A stretch of DNA of 13,478 nucleotides, taken from NCBI GenBank assembly GCA_003241215.1, contig QFOL01000085.1, forward strand, positions 1 through 13,478. The letters run 5' to 3'. A program made the position numbers and the translations under genes. The notes beneath the pieces are model-generated. The model saw only the letters and a program-made list of their open reading frames with translations. It did no database searches and had not been told where the DNA came from. This DNA comes from Agrobacterium fabrum. GTDB taxonomy: Bacteria > Pseudomonadota > Alphaproteobacteria > Rhizobiales > Rhizobiaceae. Position 1 is the stretch's first letter. The number at the start of each line of letters is the position of its first letter. This document shows positions 1 to 8,370 of this stretch, piece by piece.

Positions 1-84
1 GGCCGCAAGGCTGGCCGTGACGGCTCCTTCTCCTGGGAGAAGCTCGATCTGGTGAAGCCGCTCAAGGAAGCTTTGAGCGCTTAA
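1..84 (+). CDS. metK: S-adenosylmethionine synthetase, C-terminal end (partial)
   Basis: This is the last 27 codons of a gene that enters from the left, ending at TAA (82-84). The visible peptide starts GRKAGRDGSFSWEKLDLV and ends in KEALSA. The glycine-rich stretch followed by FSWEKLD is the usual C-terminus of bacterial MetK, which makes S-adenosylmethionine from methionine and ATP in the cytoplasm. The next gene, trmB, encodes a SAM-dependent methyltransferase, and a metK-trmB neighbourhood is common in rhizobia. No catalytic residue lies in the visible part, so the call rests on the C-terminal motif and on context. A hairpin terminator follows at 191-228. Confidence 0.85.
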   Translation, partial: GRKAGRDGSFSWEKLDLVKPLKEALSA

Positions 85-129
85 GCATTTCCAGTAAAAT
101 TGCGTAGCGGTTTTACGTCCGGAAAATGC
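85..129. repeat. Palindromic intergenic element, rhizobial dispersed-repeat type
   Basis: This is an imperfect 45-bp palindrome immediately after the metK stop codon. The outer arms pair 85-90 with 124-129 (GCATTT/AAATGC) and then 91-92 with 121-122, leaving A123 bulged. The inner arms pair 94-99 with 111-116 (GTAAAA/TTTTAC) and continue through two G-U pairs and G102-C108 to a five-base loop at 103-107. Short palindromes with arms like GCATTTCC and GGAAAATGC are scattered between genes in Rhizobium, Sinorhizobium and Agrobacterium, as I recall (RIME-like elements). Only one copy is in this window, so its repeat nature cannot be shown here. It could also be a 3' mRNA-stabilising hairpin for metK. 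Confidence 0.6.
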
Positions 130-190
130 GTCAACTGGATATCGCGCTTGTTATTTGGCGGCGATTGAGAGATACCGTCACCAATTTTTG

Positions 191-228
191 TAACCCGCAC
201 AGCGCCACATTGGGCGCTGTGCGGGTTA
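191..228 (+). terminator. Strong hairpin terminator downstream of metK
   Basis: This is a perfect 16-bp inverted repeat (191-206 with 213-228) with a six-base loop ACATTG. The stem contains CCGCACAGCGCC. A moderately T-rich stretch (TCTATTTGTTCTT) follows on the plus strand, while the minus-strand exit has no T run, so it reads as a terminator for metK. It ends 26 nt before the trmB start. Either trmB has a promoter within this short stretch, or it depends on read-through. Confidence 0.8.
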
Positions 229-254
229 AGTCTATTTGTTCTTGAGAGTATGAG

Positions 255-953
255 ATGACGGAAGAACGACGCTCACGCGCAACGGAAGCGTTTTTTGGCA
301 GACGCAAGGGCAAGCCCCTGCGCAATCAGCAGGTCGATACGATCGAGAACCTGTTGCCCCTGCTGAAGATTGACCTGGAAAGCATCCCGCCGCAAAATCT
401 CGTCGCTCTTTTTCCAGCGGATGTGCGTTCGATCCGCCTGGAGATCGGTTTCGGCGGCGGCGAGCATCTCGCTCACCGCGCGGTTGAAAACCCCGAGACG
501 GGTTTCATCGGCGTCGAGCCCTTCGTCAACTCCATGGCCAAGCTGCTCGCCACCGTACGCGAACGCGAGCTGATGAATATCCGCCTTTACGACGATGATG
601 CGACGCAATTGCTGGACTGGTTGCCGGAAGCATCGATCGATCATATCGATCTTCTCTATCCTGACCCGTGGCCGAAGAAGAAGCACTGGAAGCGTCGTTT
701 TGTTTCAGACGTCAACCTTGCCCGCTTCCATCGTGTGCTGAAACCCGGCGGAAAGTTCTGCTTCGCTTCCGATATCGATACCTACGTCAACTGGACGCTG
801 CAGCATTGCGCCCGCCATGGTGGCTTCGAATGGACAGCGACGAGCGCTGATGACTGGCGCACGCCCTACGCCAACTGGCCGGGCACGCGTTATGAGAACA
901 AGGCGAAAAGAGAAGGCCGCAGCTCGGCCTATCTCACCTTTATTCGTCGTTGA
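255..953 (+). CDS. trmB: tRNA (guanine-N7)-methyltransferase TrmB
   Basis: This cytoplasmic enzyme transfers a methyl group from SAM to N7 of G46 in the tRNA variable loop. The 232-residue product has the full family signature. The SAM-binding loop is EIGFGGGEH at 63-71, the adenosine-binding acidic residue is in GVEPF around 86-90, and the catalytic/tRNA-binding segment [16 protein letters not shown] lies at 133-148 with the essential Asp at 137. The late motif TRYENKA is at 211-217. The length is normal for the family. ATG 255 follows a GAGAG purine run (244-248) at suitable spacing; the ATG at 250 is out of frame. The gene lies downstream of metK and ends 12 bp from the end of the convergent ribokinase gene, with no terminator visible in that gap. 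Confidence 0.96.
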   Translation: MTEERRSRATEAFFGRRKGKPLRNQQVDTIENLLPLLKIDLESIPPQNLVALFPADVRSIRLEIGFGGGEHLAHRAVENPETGFIGVEPFVNSMAKLLATVRERELMNIRLYDDDATQLLDWLPEASIDHIDLLYPDPWPKKKHWKRRFVSDVNLARFHRVLKPGGKFCFASDIDTYVNWTLQHCARHGGFEWTATSADDWRTPYANWPGTRYENKAKREGRSSAYLTFIRR

Positions 954-965
954 GCGACTGATCCC

Positions 966-1865
966 TCAGAGTGCCGCATCTACTTCCGCGGCAAGCGGAA
1001 TGGAAGGCTGGGCGCCGGCGCGGGTGCAGGCGAGCGAACCCGCGACAGCGGCGCGCTTCAGCGCCCTTTCGAAATCCATTCCCTGATCGAGGCTCGCGGC
1101 GAGATAACCGCAGAAGGTGTCGCCGGCACCGACCGTATCGACCGGTTCGATCTTGAGGCCGGAAGCCCGGAAAACCTTGCCGTTGCGCATGGCGATCACG
1201 CCGTCGGCACCAAGCGTCACGATCAATGTCTGGCCGGTCCTGTCATGCAGGGCTTTCAGTTCGTTTTCCCGCTCAGAACCAGAAAGTCCGTTCTTTCCGA
1301 TCAGCAATTCGAACTCGGTTTCGTTGGCGATGACGATATCGGCAAGGCCCGCGAGGCGGGGCCCATCGGCGGTCAGTGGCGCAGTATTGATGACGGTGGT
1401 GACGCGCTTTACCTTCGCAGCCGTCAGCGCCGCTTCGATAGCGGGCGCGGGTATCTCGAACTGCAGCATCAAAATATCGCCCGCCGACATTTCCGACAGG
1501 GCTTTCGCGGCGTCGGATGCGGAGACTTCACCATTAGCGGCGGGAATGACCGAGATCATGTTTTCCCCGCCTTCGCCGATAAGGATCACTGCCGTCCCGG
1601 TAGGGCCGGGCGTGGTCTTCACCAATGAGAGGTCGGTGCCGGCGTCGCGCAGCAATGTCAGCGCCGGTGCGGCAAAGGTGTCATCGCCCGCAGCCCCTGC
1701 CATCTTGACCGTGGCGCCCGCACGCCGTGCGGCCAACGCCTGGTTGGCTCCCTTGCCGCCGGCGGCCGTGGAGAAGGTCTCGCCCGTAACGGTTTCACCG
1801 GGCTTGGGCAGGCGTTTGGCGGTGGCGACGAGGTCCATGTTGATGGAGCCGAAAACAGTAATCAT
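966..1865 (-). CDS. rbsK: Ribokinase (PfkB family)
   Basis: This enzyme phosphorylates D-ribose to ribose 5-phosphate with ATP. From ATG 1865 the product is 299 residues. It has the N-terminal substrate motif FGSINMDLV at 5-12, PfkB signature 1 with GGKGANQA at 36-43, the ATP-site segment VTLGADGV near 216-223, and PfkB signature 2 DTVGAGDTF at 243-251, where Asp249 is the expected catalytic base. Length and motifs fit RbsK closely. Other PfkB sugar or nucleoside kinases remain possible, but the GSINMD and GGKGANQA context favours ribose. The reading frame stays open upstream to a GTG at 1922 that overlaps the rmuC stop. I prefer ATG 1865 because family proteins begin at this MITVFGSIN position, although neither start has a good Shine-Dalgarno. 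No ribose transporter or regulator is nearby; the gene probably shares rmuC's transcript. Confidence 0.88.
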   Translation of the reverse strand: MITVFGSINMDLVATAKRLPKPGETVTGETFSTAAGGKGANQALAARRAGATVKMAGAAGDDTFAAPALTLLRDAGTDLSLVKTTPGPTGTAVILIGEGGENMISVIPAANGEVSASDAAKALSEMSAGDILMLQFEIPAPAIEAALTAAKVKRVTTVINTAPLTADGPRLAGLADIVIANETEFELLIGKNGLSGSERENELKALHDRTGQTLIVTLGADGVIAMRNGKVFRASGLKIEPVDTVGAGDTFCGYLAASLDQGMDFERALKRAAVAGSLACTRAGAQPSIPLAAEVDAAL

Positions 1866-1918
1866 GGAGGGCGTATCCGTATAGAATTCAAGCAAGGCGG
1901 CGACTTTGCCCGAGCGGA

Positions 1919-3112
1919 TCACTCGTCGTCAACCACCCGCAACTTTGCCGTTCCCGCCCTGTTCTCGGCAAAGCGTCGGGCCTGCTCGATTTCCCCATGC
2001 GAAGTCTCTTTTTCCGTCGGTGAAAAATCGAGACCTTCGATTTTCTGGCCGCGCGCCAGCACCTTGTCGGAGGAGATCAGCATCATGTCGATATCTTTTT
2101 GGGCCAATCCAAAATGGGCCTGTAGCTTGCGCGTCCGGTCGTCCAGCCGCCGCACATCGTCCATGAGCAATGCCACTTCACCCTGAATGAGATGCGCCTG
2201 CTCGCGCATGCGCTGATCCTTGAGCACGGACTGGATGACCTGTACCGACAGCATCAGAAGCGATGGCGAAACGATGACGACACGGGCACGGTGGGCGCGT
2301 TGCACCAGATATTCGAAGTGCTGGTGAATATCGGCGAAGATCGATTCGGACGGCACGAAGATGAAGGCCGTATCCTGCGTCTCGCCGCGGATGAGGTATT
2401 TCTCGGCCACGTCGCGAATATGCACTTCCATATCGCGGCGAAACTGCTGCACGGCGGCGCGTCTGGTTTCCGGCGTCTCATCCGCCTTGATGGCGTTCCA
2501 GGCCTCCAGCGGAAACTTGGCGTCGATCACAAGCGGCGGTGCATTGTTCGGCATCTTGATGGTGCAGTCCGGGCGATAACCGTTCGAAAGCGTCGGCTGA
2601 AGCTGGAAAGCGCCGGCGGGAAGGGCGTCGGCGATCAGCGTCTCCATGCGCGCCTGTCCGAAAGCGCCGCGCGTCTGCTTGTTGGAAAGGATGGCCTGCA
2701 GCCCGACCACGTCCTTGGCCAGATCCCGGATATTGCCCTGCGCAGCGTCGATGACCGCGAGGCGCTCCTGCAGGCGGCTCAGATTCTCATGCGTCGACCG
2801 GGTCTGTTCCGTCAGCGTTTCGCCGAGGCGCTGCGACATGCCGTCGAGACGCTGGTTCAGCGTCTGGCTCATCTCGGTCTGGCGGGTGCCGAGCGTTTCC
2901 GCCATGGCCGCGATCCGGCCATGCAGTTCGGACTGTGTTTTCAGAAGATCGGAGATCTCACCGTCGGCGCCCGCTTTTTTGGCGCGGTTTGCCGTCACCA
3001 GCCAGGTCGTGGCCAAGCCGAAAACCAGAGCCGCGAGCAGCGCGCCGAAGCTGATATCGAGGGAGCCGGCCCGCAGCGCGGGATCGAGGAGAACGGAGAA
3101 ATCTATGTTCAT
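1919..3112 (-). CDS. rmuC: DNA recombination protein RmuC
   Basis: RmuC proteins have a predicted nuclease-like fold and limit recombination at inverted repeats in E. coli; their biochemical activity is poorly defined. From ATG 3112 the product is 397 residues. There is one N-terminal membrane helix at about 20-40 (FGALLAALVFGLATTWLV), then a long coiled-coil-like, Gln/Glu-rich segment at about 50-140. The RmuC core follows, with a PD-(D/E)xK-like arrangement: Asp182 in YRPDCTIK, and Asp197 and Lys199 in LVIDAKFP. The family segments FIFVPSE (about 250-256) and RVVIVSPSLL are present. The frame is open upstream to a GTG at 3193, which would add 27 residues of hydrophobic-basic character; I reject that because the helix from ATG 3112 already suits the family. 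It is divergent from def, with a gap of about 150 bp. Confidence 0.9.
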   Translation of the reverse strand: MNIDFSVLLDPALRAGSLDISFGALLAALVFGLATTWLVTANRAKKAGADGEISDLLKTQSELHGRIAAMAETLGTRQTEMSQTLNQRLDGMSQRLGETLTEQTRSTHENLSRLQERLAVIDAAQGNIRDLAKDVVGLQAILSNKQTRGAFGQARMETLIADALPAGAFQLQPTLSNGYRPDCTIKMPNNAPPLVIDAKFPLEAWNAIKADETPETRRAAVQQFRRDMEVHIRDVAEKYLIRGETQDTAFIFVPSESIFADIHQHFEYLVQRAHRARVVIVSPSLLMLSVQVIQSVLKDQRMREQAHLIQGEVALLMDDVRRLDDRTRKLQAHFGLAQKDIDMMLISSDKVLARGQKIEGLDFSPTEKETSHGEIEQARRFAENRAGTAKLRVVDDE

Positions 3113-3260
3113 GATTAAATCTAGCAGATTTCCAATGATTCGGAAGATCAAAACAAGAACATTCCTGCGGCGGAAATGAGTCGAGCGGGGCACATGCCGG
3201 CGGCGGTTTGAACCTCGTGTTTTTTATTCCCTCCGCGCAAGAGATACGTTATGGGAAGCC

Positions 3261-3773
3261 ATGACCATCAAACCGCTTATCATTTTGCCCGATCCCGTGC
3301 TGCGTCAGCAATCGAAGCCCATCGAACAGGTGGATGCCGAGGTGCTGCGCCTTGCCGACGACATGCTGGAAACCATGTATGATGCGCCGGGTATCGGCCT
3401 TGCCGCCATTCAGATCGGCGTGCCGCGTCGCATGCTGGTGATCGACGTTGCGCGTGAAGGCGAGGAAAAGACCCCTATCGTCTTTATCAATCCGGAAATC
3501 CTCAAGGTGTCGGACGATGTCTCGACCTATGAGGAAGGCTGCCTCTCCATCCCCGATTATTACGCCGAGGTTGAGCGTCCCGCATCGCTCACGGTGCAAT
3601 ATGTCGGCCGCGACGGCAAGCAGCAGACGGTCGAGGCGGATGGTCTGCTCGCGACCTGTCTGCAGCACGAGATCGATCACCTGAACGGCGTTCTCTTCAT
3701 CGACCATATTTCGCGGCTGAAGCGCGACATGGTCATCAAGAAATTCACGAAAGCGGCCCGCGCAAAGATCTGA
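3261..3773 (+). CDS. def: Peptide deformylase
   Basis: This metalloenzyme removes the N-formyl group from the first methionine of nascent proteins. The 170-residue product has all three family motifs: GIGLAAIQ at 44-51, EEGCLS at 91-96 with metal ligand Cys94, and QHEIDH at 135-140 with metal ligands His136 and His140 and catalytic Glu137. The length is typical of the type found in Gram-negative bacteria. ATG 3261 is preceded by GGGAAG (3253-3258), a short-spaced and moderate ribosome site. It is the first gene of a def-fmt-truA run, 45 bp before fmt. Fmt adds the formyl group that this enzyme later removes, so the pairing is functional as well as positional. Confidence 0.97.
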   Translation: MTIKPLIILPDPVLRQQSKPIEQVDAEVLRLADDMLETMYDAPGIGLAAIQIGVPRRMLVIDVAREGEEKTPIVFINPEILKVSDDVSTYEEGCLSIPDYYAEVERPASLTVQYVGRDGKQQTVEADGLLATCLQHEIDHLNGVLFIDHISRLKRDMVIKKFTKAARAKI

Positions 3774-3818
3774 TCCGTCCTCTCTGGACCGGAATGGACG
3801 ACAGGGCAGGGGGCGACG

Positions 3819-4754
3819 ATGGCTCTTCGCATCATTTTTATGGGTACGCCGGATTTTTCCGTTCCCACCCTGCGCGCACTGGTGGAGGCCGGCCACGAGA
3901 TCGTTGCCGTCTACACCCAGCCGCCGCGTCCCGGCGGCCGCCGTGGCCTCGACCTGCAGAAGTCACCGGTGCATCAGGCTGCGGAGTTGCTGGGGCTTCC
4001 GGTGTTTACACCCTTGAATTTCAAGGCTGAGGAAGACCGCCAGCAGTTCCGGGAATTCAATGCTGATGTGGCGGTTGTCGTGGCTTACGGGCTGCTGCTG
4101 CCAGAGGCGATCCTCTCCGGCACACGCCTTGGCTGTTATAACGGCCACGCCTCGCTGCTGCCGCGCTGGCGCGGTGCCGCCCCTATCCAGCGGGCGATCA
4201 TGGCTGGCGATGCTGAAACCGGCATGATGGTCATGAAAATGGAAAAGGGCTTGGATACCGGCCCCGTAGCGCTGACCGCCAAGGTCGCCATCGATGAGAA
4301 CATGACCGCCGGCGAGCTGCACGACAGCCTGATGCTGACAGGCGCGCGGCTGATGCGGCAGGCGATGGACAAGCTGGAATCCGGCGACCTGCCGCTCGTC
4401 ACGCAGGCGGATGAGGGCGTTCTCTACGCCGCGAAGATCGACAAGGGCGAGACCCGCATCGATTTTTCGAGGCCGGCGCAGGACGTGCATAATCACATTC
4501 GCGGCCTTTCGCCGTTTCCCGGCGCATGGCTGGAAATGGACATAGGCGGCAAGGCGGAACGGGTGAAGGTCCTGGCCTCTGAACTGGCAAGCGGCATGGG
4601 AGAAGCGGGCGCGGCGCTCGATGACGCCCTTACCATTGCTTGCGGCAGCGGCGCCGTGCGGCTCACCCGTCTGCAGAAGGCGGGCGGCAAGCCGATGTCG
4701 TCGGCCGATTTTGTGCGCGGCACACCCGTTCCGGCCACAACGAGGCTCGGCTGA
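3819..4754 (+). CDS. fmt: Methionyl-tRNA formyltransferase
   Basis: This enzyme transfers a formyl group from 10-formyltetrahydrofolate to Met-tRNA(fMet), preparing initiator tRNA. The product is 311 residues, the normal family length. The N-terminal formyltransferase fold starts [15 protein letters not shown]. The catalytic set is visible: Asn108 and His110 in [17 protein letters not shown], and Asp146 in KGLDTGPV. The loop [15 protein letters not shown] at about 37-51 is the usual region that contacts tRNA. The C-terminal domain includes YAAKIDKGE and [14 protein letters not shown] 3819 has an AGGGGG ribosome site a few bases upstream. The stop codon TGA (4752-4754) shares its last base with the truA start, which suggests translational coupling. 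Confidence 0.97.
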   Translation: MALRIIFMGTPDFSVPTLRALVEAGHEIVAVYTQPPRPGGRRGLDLQKSPVHQAAELLGLPVFTPLNFKAEEDRQQFREFNADVAVVVAYGLLLPEAILSGTRLGCYNGHASLLPRWRGAAPIQRAIMAGDAETGMMVMKMEKGLDTGPVALTAKVAIDENMTAGELHDSLMLTGARLMRQAMDKLESGDLPLVTQADEGVLYAAKIDKGETRIDFSRPAQDVHNHIRGLSPFPGAWLEMDIGGKAERVKVLASELASGMGEAGAALDDALTIACGSGAVRLTRLQKAGGKPMSSADFVRGTPVPATTRLG

Positions 4755-5557
4755 TGCCACGTTTCCGCATGACCGTCGAATATGACGGCACGCCTTATTA
4801 TGGCTGGCAGAGACAGGATAACGGCCCCTCGGTTCAGGGTGCGCTGGAGGCTGCGGTTCGCTCGTTGACGGGAGAGAGCGTCTCCATTCGCGGCGCCGGC
4901 CGCACCGATTCCGGCGTGCATGCCGTCGGGCAGGTCGTCCACGTCGATCTTTCCCGAGACTGGGAACCCTACAAGCTTCGCAACGCCCTCAATGCGCATC
5001 TCGCCATGGCGGGCGAAGCCGTGGCCGTCCTCGATGCTGCTTCCGTGACCGAGGATTTCGACGCCCGGTTTTCCGCCCTTCGTCGGCACTACCTTTACCG
5101 CATCATCTGCCGCAAGGCCCGGCTGGCGTTGGAGCACAAGCGGGCATGGTGGGTGTCGAAGGACATGGACCATGAGCGCATGCATGAAGCCGCCCAGATG
5201 CTTGTCGGCCGGCATGATTTCACTACCTTCCGCTCCGTGCATTGTCAGGCGAACAGCCCGGTGCGCACGCTCGACCGGCTGGATGTGACGCGCACCGGCG
5301 ATCTCATCGAGATACGGGCGACGGCGCAGAGCTTCCTGCATAACCAGATCCGCTCTTTCGCCGGCACGCTGAAACTCGCGGGCGAAGGCACGATGACGCC
5401 CGAGGATGTGCGCGCCGCACTGGAGGCGCGCGATCGCAAGGCCTGCGGCCCGGTCGCGCCACCGGACGGTCTCTATTTCATGCAGGTCGATTATCCCGAC
5501 GTCATTCCGCCGCGTCGCAGGTACCCTGAAGCCGATATGGCTGAGGACGCGGACTGA
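4754..5557 (+). CDS. truA: tRNA pseudouridine(38-40) synthase
   Basis: This enzyme converts uridines 38-40 in the anticodon stem-loop of many tRNAs to pseudouridine. The product is 267 residues from ATG 4754. The start is supported by the typical N-terminus [20 protein letters not shown]. The catalytic aspartate is Asp52 in [14 protein letters not shown]. Other family features are RRHYLYRI at 110-117 and [10 protein letters not shown] in the C-terminal half. The frame is open upstream to 4640, but that extension runs inside fmt and is not family-like. The start overlaps the fmt stop by one base (TGATG). It is convergent with the membrane-protein gene, with about 22 bp between stops and no clear terminator there. 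Confidence 0.96.
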   Translation: MPRFRMTVEYDGTPYYGWQRQDNGPSVQGALEAAVRSLTGESVSIRGAGRTDSGVHAVGQVVHVDLSRDWEPYKLRNALNAHLAMAGEAVAVLDAASVTEDFDARFSALRRHYLYRIICRKARLALEHKRAWWVSKDMDHERMHEAAQMLVGRHDFTTFRSVHCQANSPVRTLDRLDVTRTGDLIEIRATAQSFLHNQIRSFAGTLKLAGEGTMTPEDVRAALEARDRKACGPVAPPDGLYFMQVDYPDVIPPRRRYPEADMAEDAD

Positions 5558-5579
5558 CCGCTAAAACCCACGCCGGTTC

Positions 5580-6176
5580 TCAGGCCGGATAAACGCCGAG
5601 AAAACGCTGCAGCGCTTCCGACAGAAGCATGCCGGGCACCAGCAGCGTCATGACGATGGCCGAAACGAGCAGTGACTGGTCGCGGATGAAGAACCGCACG
5701 ATCCGCGAGAAGGCGAAGACCAGCGACAGAAGCAGCGCCAGCCAGAGAATGGCGATCAGCCCCTGCAAGGGCGGCAGGAAAAATGCGATCAGGATCAGAA
5801 CCGCATAGGCGTAGGAAAATGGCAGCGACAGCCAGTTCATGGTGGTGACGAGCGGCGCGAATTTTTCCCGTGCGCCGAAGGCAAACAGCAGCATGCCGAT
5901 CAACAGCAGCGGCACGATCCAGCAGATGGCCTCGACCATCGCCAGACGGAAGAAGAAGATGAAGCCCGTTCCAGTGCCGGGCGGATAGCTGGCGAGGAAG
6001 GCGGCGCGCAGCCACAGCCAGGAAACCAGCATGGCCGGCAGGCACCAGAGGGCGGAATAGAAGGACCGCCACATGCCGCGCTCGGAGAGGTCCAGATAGC
6101 GTGCGCCATTATGGTCGCCGAGCAGCAGAAGCCACAGGCCCGTCAGATAGAGCCTTATTTCACTTGCCGTCGGCAT
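5580..6176 (-). CDS. Unknown multi-pass membrane protein in the dap operon
   Basis: I do not recognise a function. The 198-residue product is strongly hydrophobic, with about five membrane segments at roughly 40-60, 72-99, 113-135, 138-160 and 167-188. The N-terminus is amphipathic ([20 protein letters not shown]) and may lie along the membrane. Charged residues are few and sit between helices ([25 protein letters not shown]). I see no enzymatic motif. The five-helix layout and length recall Yip1-type proteins, but I cannot point to a shared motif. ATG 6176 lies inside the end of dapE and overlaps it by 17 bp, so translation is probably coupled to dapE and transcription comes from the dapD promoter. 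This is the last gene of the operon and faces truA tail to tail. Confidence 0.85.
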   Translation of the reverse strand: MPTASEIRLYLTGLWLLLLGDHNGARYLDLSERGMWRSFYSALWCLPAMLVSWLWLRAAFLASYPPGTGTGFIFFFRLAMVEAICWIVPLLLIGMLLFAFGAREKFAPLVTTMNWLSLPFSYAYAVLILIAFFLPPLQGLIAILWLALLLSLVFAFSRIVRFFIRDQSLLVSAIVMTLLVPGMLLSEALQRFLGVYPA

Positions 6177-7356
6177 GGGCGAACCAGCGTTCGATAAAGG
6201 TCTCGTAAATGCGCGTCAGCGTCTCGAGATCGGCAACCGCCACACGCTCATCGACCATATGCATGGTCTGCCCGACGAGGCCGAATTCCACCACCGGGCA
6301 ATAATCCTTGATGAAACGCGCATCCGAGGTGCCGCCGGTGGTCGAAAGCCTGGGTTCCTTGCCGGTCACGGCCTCCACCGCGCCTGACAGCGACGAGATG
6401 AGAGCGTTATTCCGGGTAAGAAAGACATGAGCCGGGCGGTCGGCCCAGACGATATCGTATTTCACCGGTGCACGGTCGGGGCGCAGCTCGCCTTCCGCCG
6501 CGGCGGCATCGAGGCGGCGGATGATTTCCGCGCGCAGGCTCTCCGCAGTCCACGTATCGTTGAAACGGATATTGAAGGAGGCCGTTGCCCGCGCCGGGAT
6601 CACATTGGTGGCGGCATTGCCGGTATCGACGGTTGTCACTTCCAGATTGGAAGGCTGGAAATTGTCGGTGCCGTGATCGAAGGGCGGGTGCATCAGCGCA
6701 TGGGTCAGCTGCAGCAGACCGCGAATGGGATTGTCGGCGAGATGCGGATAGGCGGCATGGCCCTGCACGCCATGGACCGTGATGCGGCCGGAAAGCGATC
6801 CCCGGCGGCCGATCTTGATCATGTCGCCAAGTTGGTCGGGATTGGTCGGCTCGCCCACCACGCAGGCGTCCCATGTCTCGCCTTTGGCGGCCGCCCATTC
6901 CAGCAGCTTGGAAGTGCCGTTGATCGACGGGCCTTCCTCGTCGCCTGTAATCAGGAAAGAAACGGAGCCCTGCGGCTTGCCATATTTTTCGATATGGCGG
7001 GCAATGGCGGCAACGAAACAGGCGATGCCGCCCTTCATGTCCACTGCACCGCGGCCGAACATTTCGCCGCCGGCGATTTCAGCCGCAAAGGGCGGATGGC
7101 TCCATGCGGCCTCATCGCCGACAGGAACGACATCCGTATGGCCCGCAAACATCAGATGCGGACCCTCGGTGCCGAGCCGGGCGTAAAGGTTCTCCACGTC
7201 AGGCGTTGCCGCCTCGCTCGCCACCATCTTTTCCACCCGGAAGCCGAGCGGCGAAAGCAGGGTGTCGAGCAGGGAAAGCGCGCCGCCTTCCGCAGGCGTC
7301 ACCGAAGGGCAACGGATGAGGGCGGCGAGATTGGCAACGGGATCGGTCGTGGTCAT
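6160..7356 (-). CDS. dapE: Succinyl-diaminopimelate desuccinylase
   Basis: This di-zinc hydrolase cleaves N-succinyl-LL-2,6-diaminopimelate to succinate and LL-diaminopimelate in lysine and cell-wall precursor synthesis. The product is 398 residues. M20-family motifs are intact: [10 protein letters not shown] at 71-80 (His73 ligand, Asp75), [10 protein letters not shown] at 101-110 (Asp106 bridging), TGDEEG at 138-142 (Glu140/Glu141, catalytic base and ligand), Glu169 in VVGEPTN, and His366 in GQTMHMVDE. The dimerisation-domain segment [15 protein letters not shown] is at 196-210, and [11 protein letters not shown] at 338-348 fits DapE rather than ArgE or aminoacylases. ATG 7356 gives the expected family N-terminus but has no obvious Shine-Dalgarno; it lies 15 bp after the dapD stop, so coupling is likely. 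Confidence 0.96.
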   Translation of the reverse strand: MTTTDPVANLAALIRCPSVTPAEGGALSLLDTLLSPLGFRVEKMVASEAATPDVENLYARLGTEGPHLMFAGHTDVVPVGDEAAWSHPPFAAEIAGGEMFGRGAVDMKGGIACFVAAIARHIEKYGKPQGSVSFLITGDEEGPSINGTSKLLEWAAAKGETWDACVVGEPTNPDQLGDMIKIGRRGSLSGRITVHGVQGHAAYPHLADNPIRGLLQLTHALMHPPFDHGTDNFQPSNLEVTTVDTGNAATNVIPARATASFNIRFNDTWTAESLRAEIIRRLDAAAAEGELRPDRAPVKYDIVWADRPAHVFLTRNNALISSLSGAVEAVTGKEPRLSTTGGTSDARFIKDYCPVVEFGLVGQTMHMVDERVAVADLETLTRIYETFIERWFAHADGK

Positions 7357-7371
7357 GGCAGTCGCTTTATA

Positions 7372-8226
7372 TCAGTCGCGCAGAAGCTCGTTGATGCCGG
7401 TCTTGGAGCGGGTCTTTTCATCGACGCGCTTGACGATGACGGCGCAATAGAGGCTCGGGCCCGGTTCGCCGTTCGGGAAAGGCTTGCCCGGCATGGTGCC
7501 GGCAACGACGACGGAATAGGGCGGTACTTCGCCATAGGTGATCTCGCCGGTGGCGCGGTCGACGATCTTGGTGGACTTGCCGATGAAGACGCCCATGCCG
7601 AGAACCGCGCCTTCACGCACGATGCAGCCTTCGACGACTTCCGAACGGGCGCCGATGAAGCAATTGTCCTCGATGATGGTCGGGCCTGCCTGCAGCGGCT
7701 CCAGAACGCCGCCGATGCCGACGCCGCCGGAGAGGTGCACATTCTTGCCGATCTGCGCGCAGGAGCCGACGGTTGCCCAGGTATCGACCATCGTGCCTTC
7801 ATCGACATAGGCGCCGAGATTGACGAAGGAGGGCATCAGCACCACGTTCTTGGCGACATAGGCGGAGCGGCGCACCACGGCATTCGGCACGGCGCGGAAG
7901 CCGGCGGCGCGGAACTGGTTTTCACCCCAGTTTTCGAACTTCGACGGCACCTTGTCCCACCAGGTGGATTCGCCCGGTCCGCCGGTCACGATTTCCATGT
8001 CGTTCAGGCGGAAGGAGAGGAGCACAGCCTTCTTCAGCCACTGGTTCACCTTCCAGCTTCCGTCCGCCTGCTTTTCAGCCACGCGCGCCTTGCCGCTATC
8101 GAGAAGTTGAAGAGATGTGTCCACGGCGTCGCGAACCTCACCCTTCGTCGATACGTTCACACCATCGCGGTTGTCGAACGCTGTTTCGATGATGGTTTCG
8201 AGGGAGGTAAGATCCGTAAGGCTCAT
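7372..8226 (-). CDS. dapD: Tetrahydrodipicolinate N-succinyltransferase
   Basis: This enzyme adds a succinyl group from succinyl-CoA to tetrahydrodipicolinate, the step that commits to the succinylase branch of lysine synthesis. The product is 284 residues. An N-terminal helical domain (1-105) is followed by a left-handed beta-helix of hexapeptide repeats at about 106-245, including [18 protein letters not shown] at 133-150, where the active-site acidic residues are expected, and [20 protein letters not shown]. The C-terminal segment [10 protein letters not shown] is typical. ATG 8226 is preceded by AAGGAA at good spacing (complement of about 8233-8238). It is the first gene of dapD-dapE-membrane protein; a promoter match lies at 8300-8328. 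Confidence 0.97.
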   Translation of the reverse strand: MSLTDLTSLETIIETAFDNRDGVNVSTKGEVRDAVDTSLQLLDSGKARVAEKQADGSWKVNQWLKKAVLLSFRLNDMEIVTGGPGESTWWDKVPSKFENWGENQFRAAGFRAVPNAVVRRSAYVAKNVVLMPSFVNLGAYVDEGTMVDTWATVGSCAQIGKNVHLSGGVGIGGVLEPLQAGPTIIEDNCFIGARSEVVEGCIVREGAVLGMGVFIGKSTKIVDRATGEITYGEVPPYSVVVAGTMPGKPFPNGEPGPSLYCAVIVKRVDEKTRSKTGINELLRD

Positions 8227-8299
8227 GGAAAATTCCTTAAAGTCGCGTGGTGTTCGTGGTCACGGATGGTCCCGCGCCGCTGGAAGGCTTTGGTCATTT

Positions 8300-8328
8300 G
8301 ATCTAAGGGAGTGTTGGAAAGGCGTCAA
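8300..8328 (-). promoter_or_regulatory. Predicted housekeeping promoter for dapD
   Basis: On the minus strand a TTGACG -35 box (complement of 8323-8328) is followed, after exactly 17 bases, by TAGATC as a -10 box (complement of 8300-8305). This would start transcription near 8293 and give a leader of about 67 nt before dapD. The -35 is close to consensus and the -10 is moderate. The -35 box lies inside the left arm of an inverted repeat (8322-8350), so a bound regulator could block it. Confidence 0.55.
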
Positions 8329-8350
8329 TGTGATTTGGGTGATTTGACGC
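8322..8350. promoter_or_regulatory. Operator-like inverted and direct repeats between dapD and the LOG gene
   Basis: Perfect 7-bp arms GCGTCAA (8322-8328) and TTGACGC (8344-8350) are separated by 15 bp. Between and overlapping them is a tandem direct repeat, GTGATTTG at 8330-8337 and again at 8339-8346, with a 9-bp period. The left arm covers the dapD -35 box and the right arm ends 20 bp before the LOG start codon. The arrangement looks like a protein-binding site controlling one or both divergent genes. No regulator in the window is an obvious candidate, and a chance repeat is possible. Confidence 0.35.
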
Positions 8351-8370
8351 GTCAGACGAAAGGCATGGAA

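Noticed and set aside
131..325. A 64-codon minus-strand frame at the start of trmB.
   Set aside because: It covers the metK terminator hairpin and the trmB N-terminus and has no ribosome site or recognisable features.
958..969. A small palindrome CTGA-TCCC-TCAG between the convergent trmB and rbsK stops as a terminator.
   Set aside because: A 4-bp stem without a T run is too weak to support the call.
2192..3118. A 308-codon plus-strand frame opposite rmuC.
   Set aside because: It is a shadow of rmuC; the minus strand carries the RmuC core motifs.
3194..3260. A promoter for def starting from TTGAAC at 3208-3213.
   Set aside because: No acceptable -10 box occurs at 16-18 bases spacing; the T-rich stretch is too close.
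8227..8293. A possible lysine riboswitch in the dapD leader.
   Set aside because: The predicted leader is only about 67 nt, far too short for a lysine aptamer, and I see no matching fold.
6427..8301. A 624-codon open frame on the plus strand, antisense to dapE and dapD.
   Set aside because: Both opposite genes have complete catalytic motifs. The antisense peptide is rich in His, Gly, Arg and Asp as expected from the complement of GC-rich codons, has no recognisable domain, and spans the dapD-dapE junction and the dapD promoter side.
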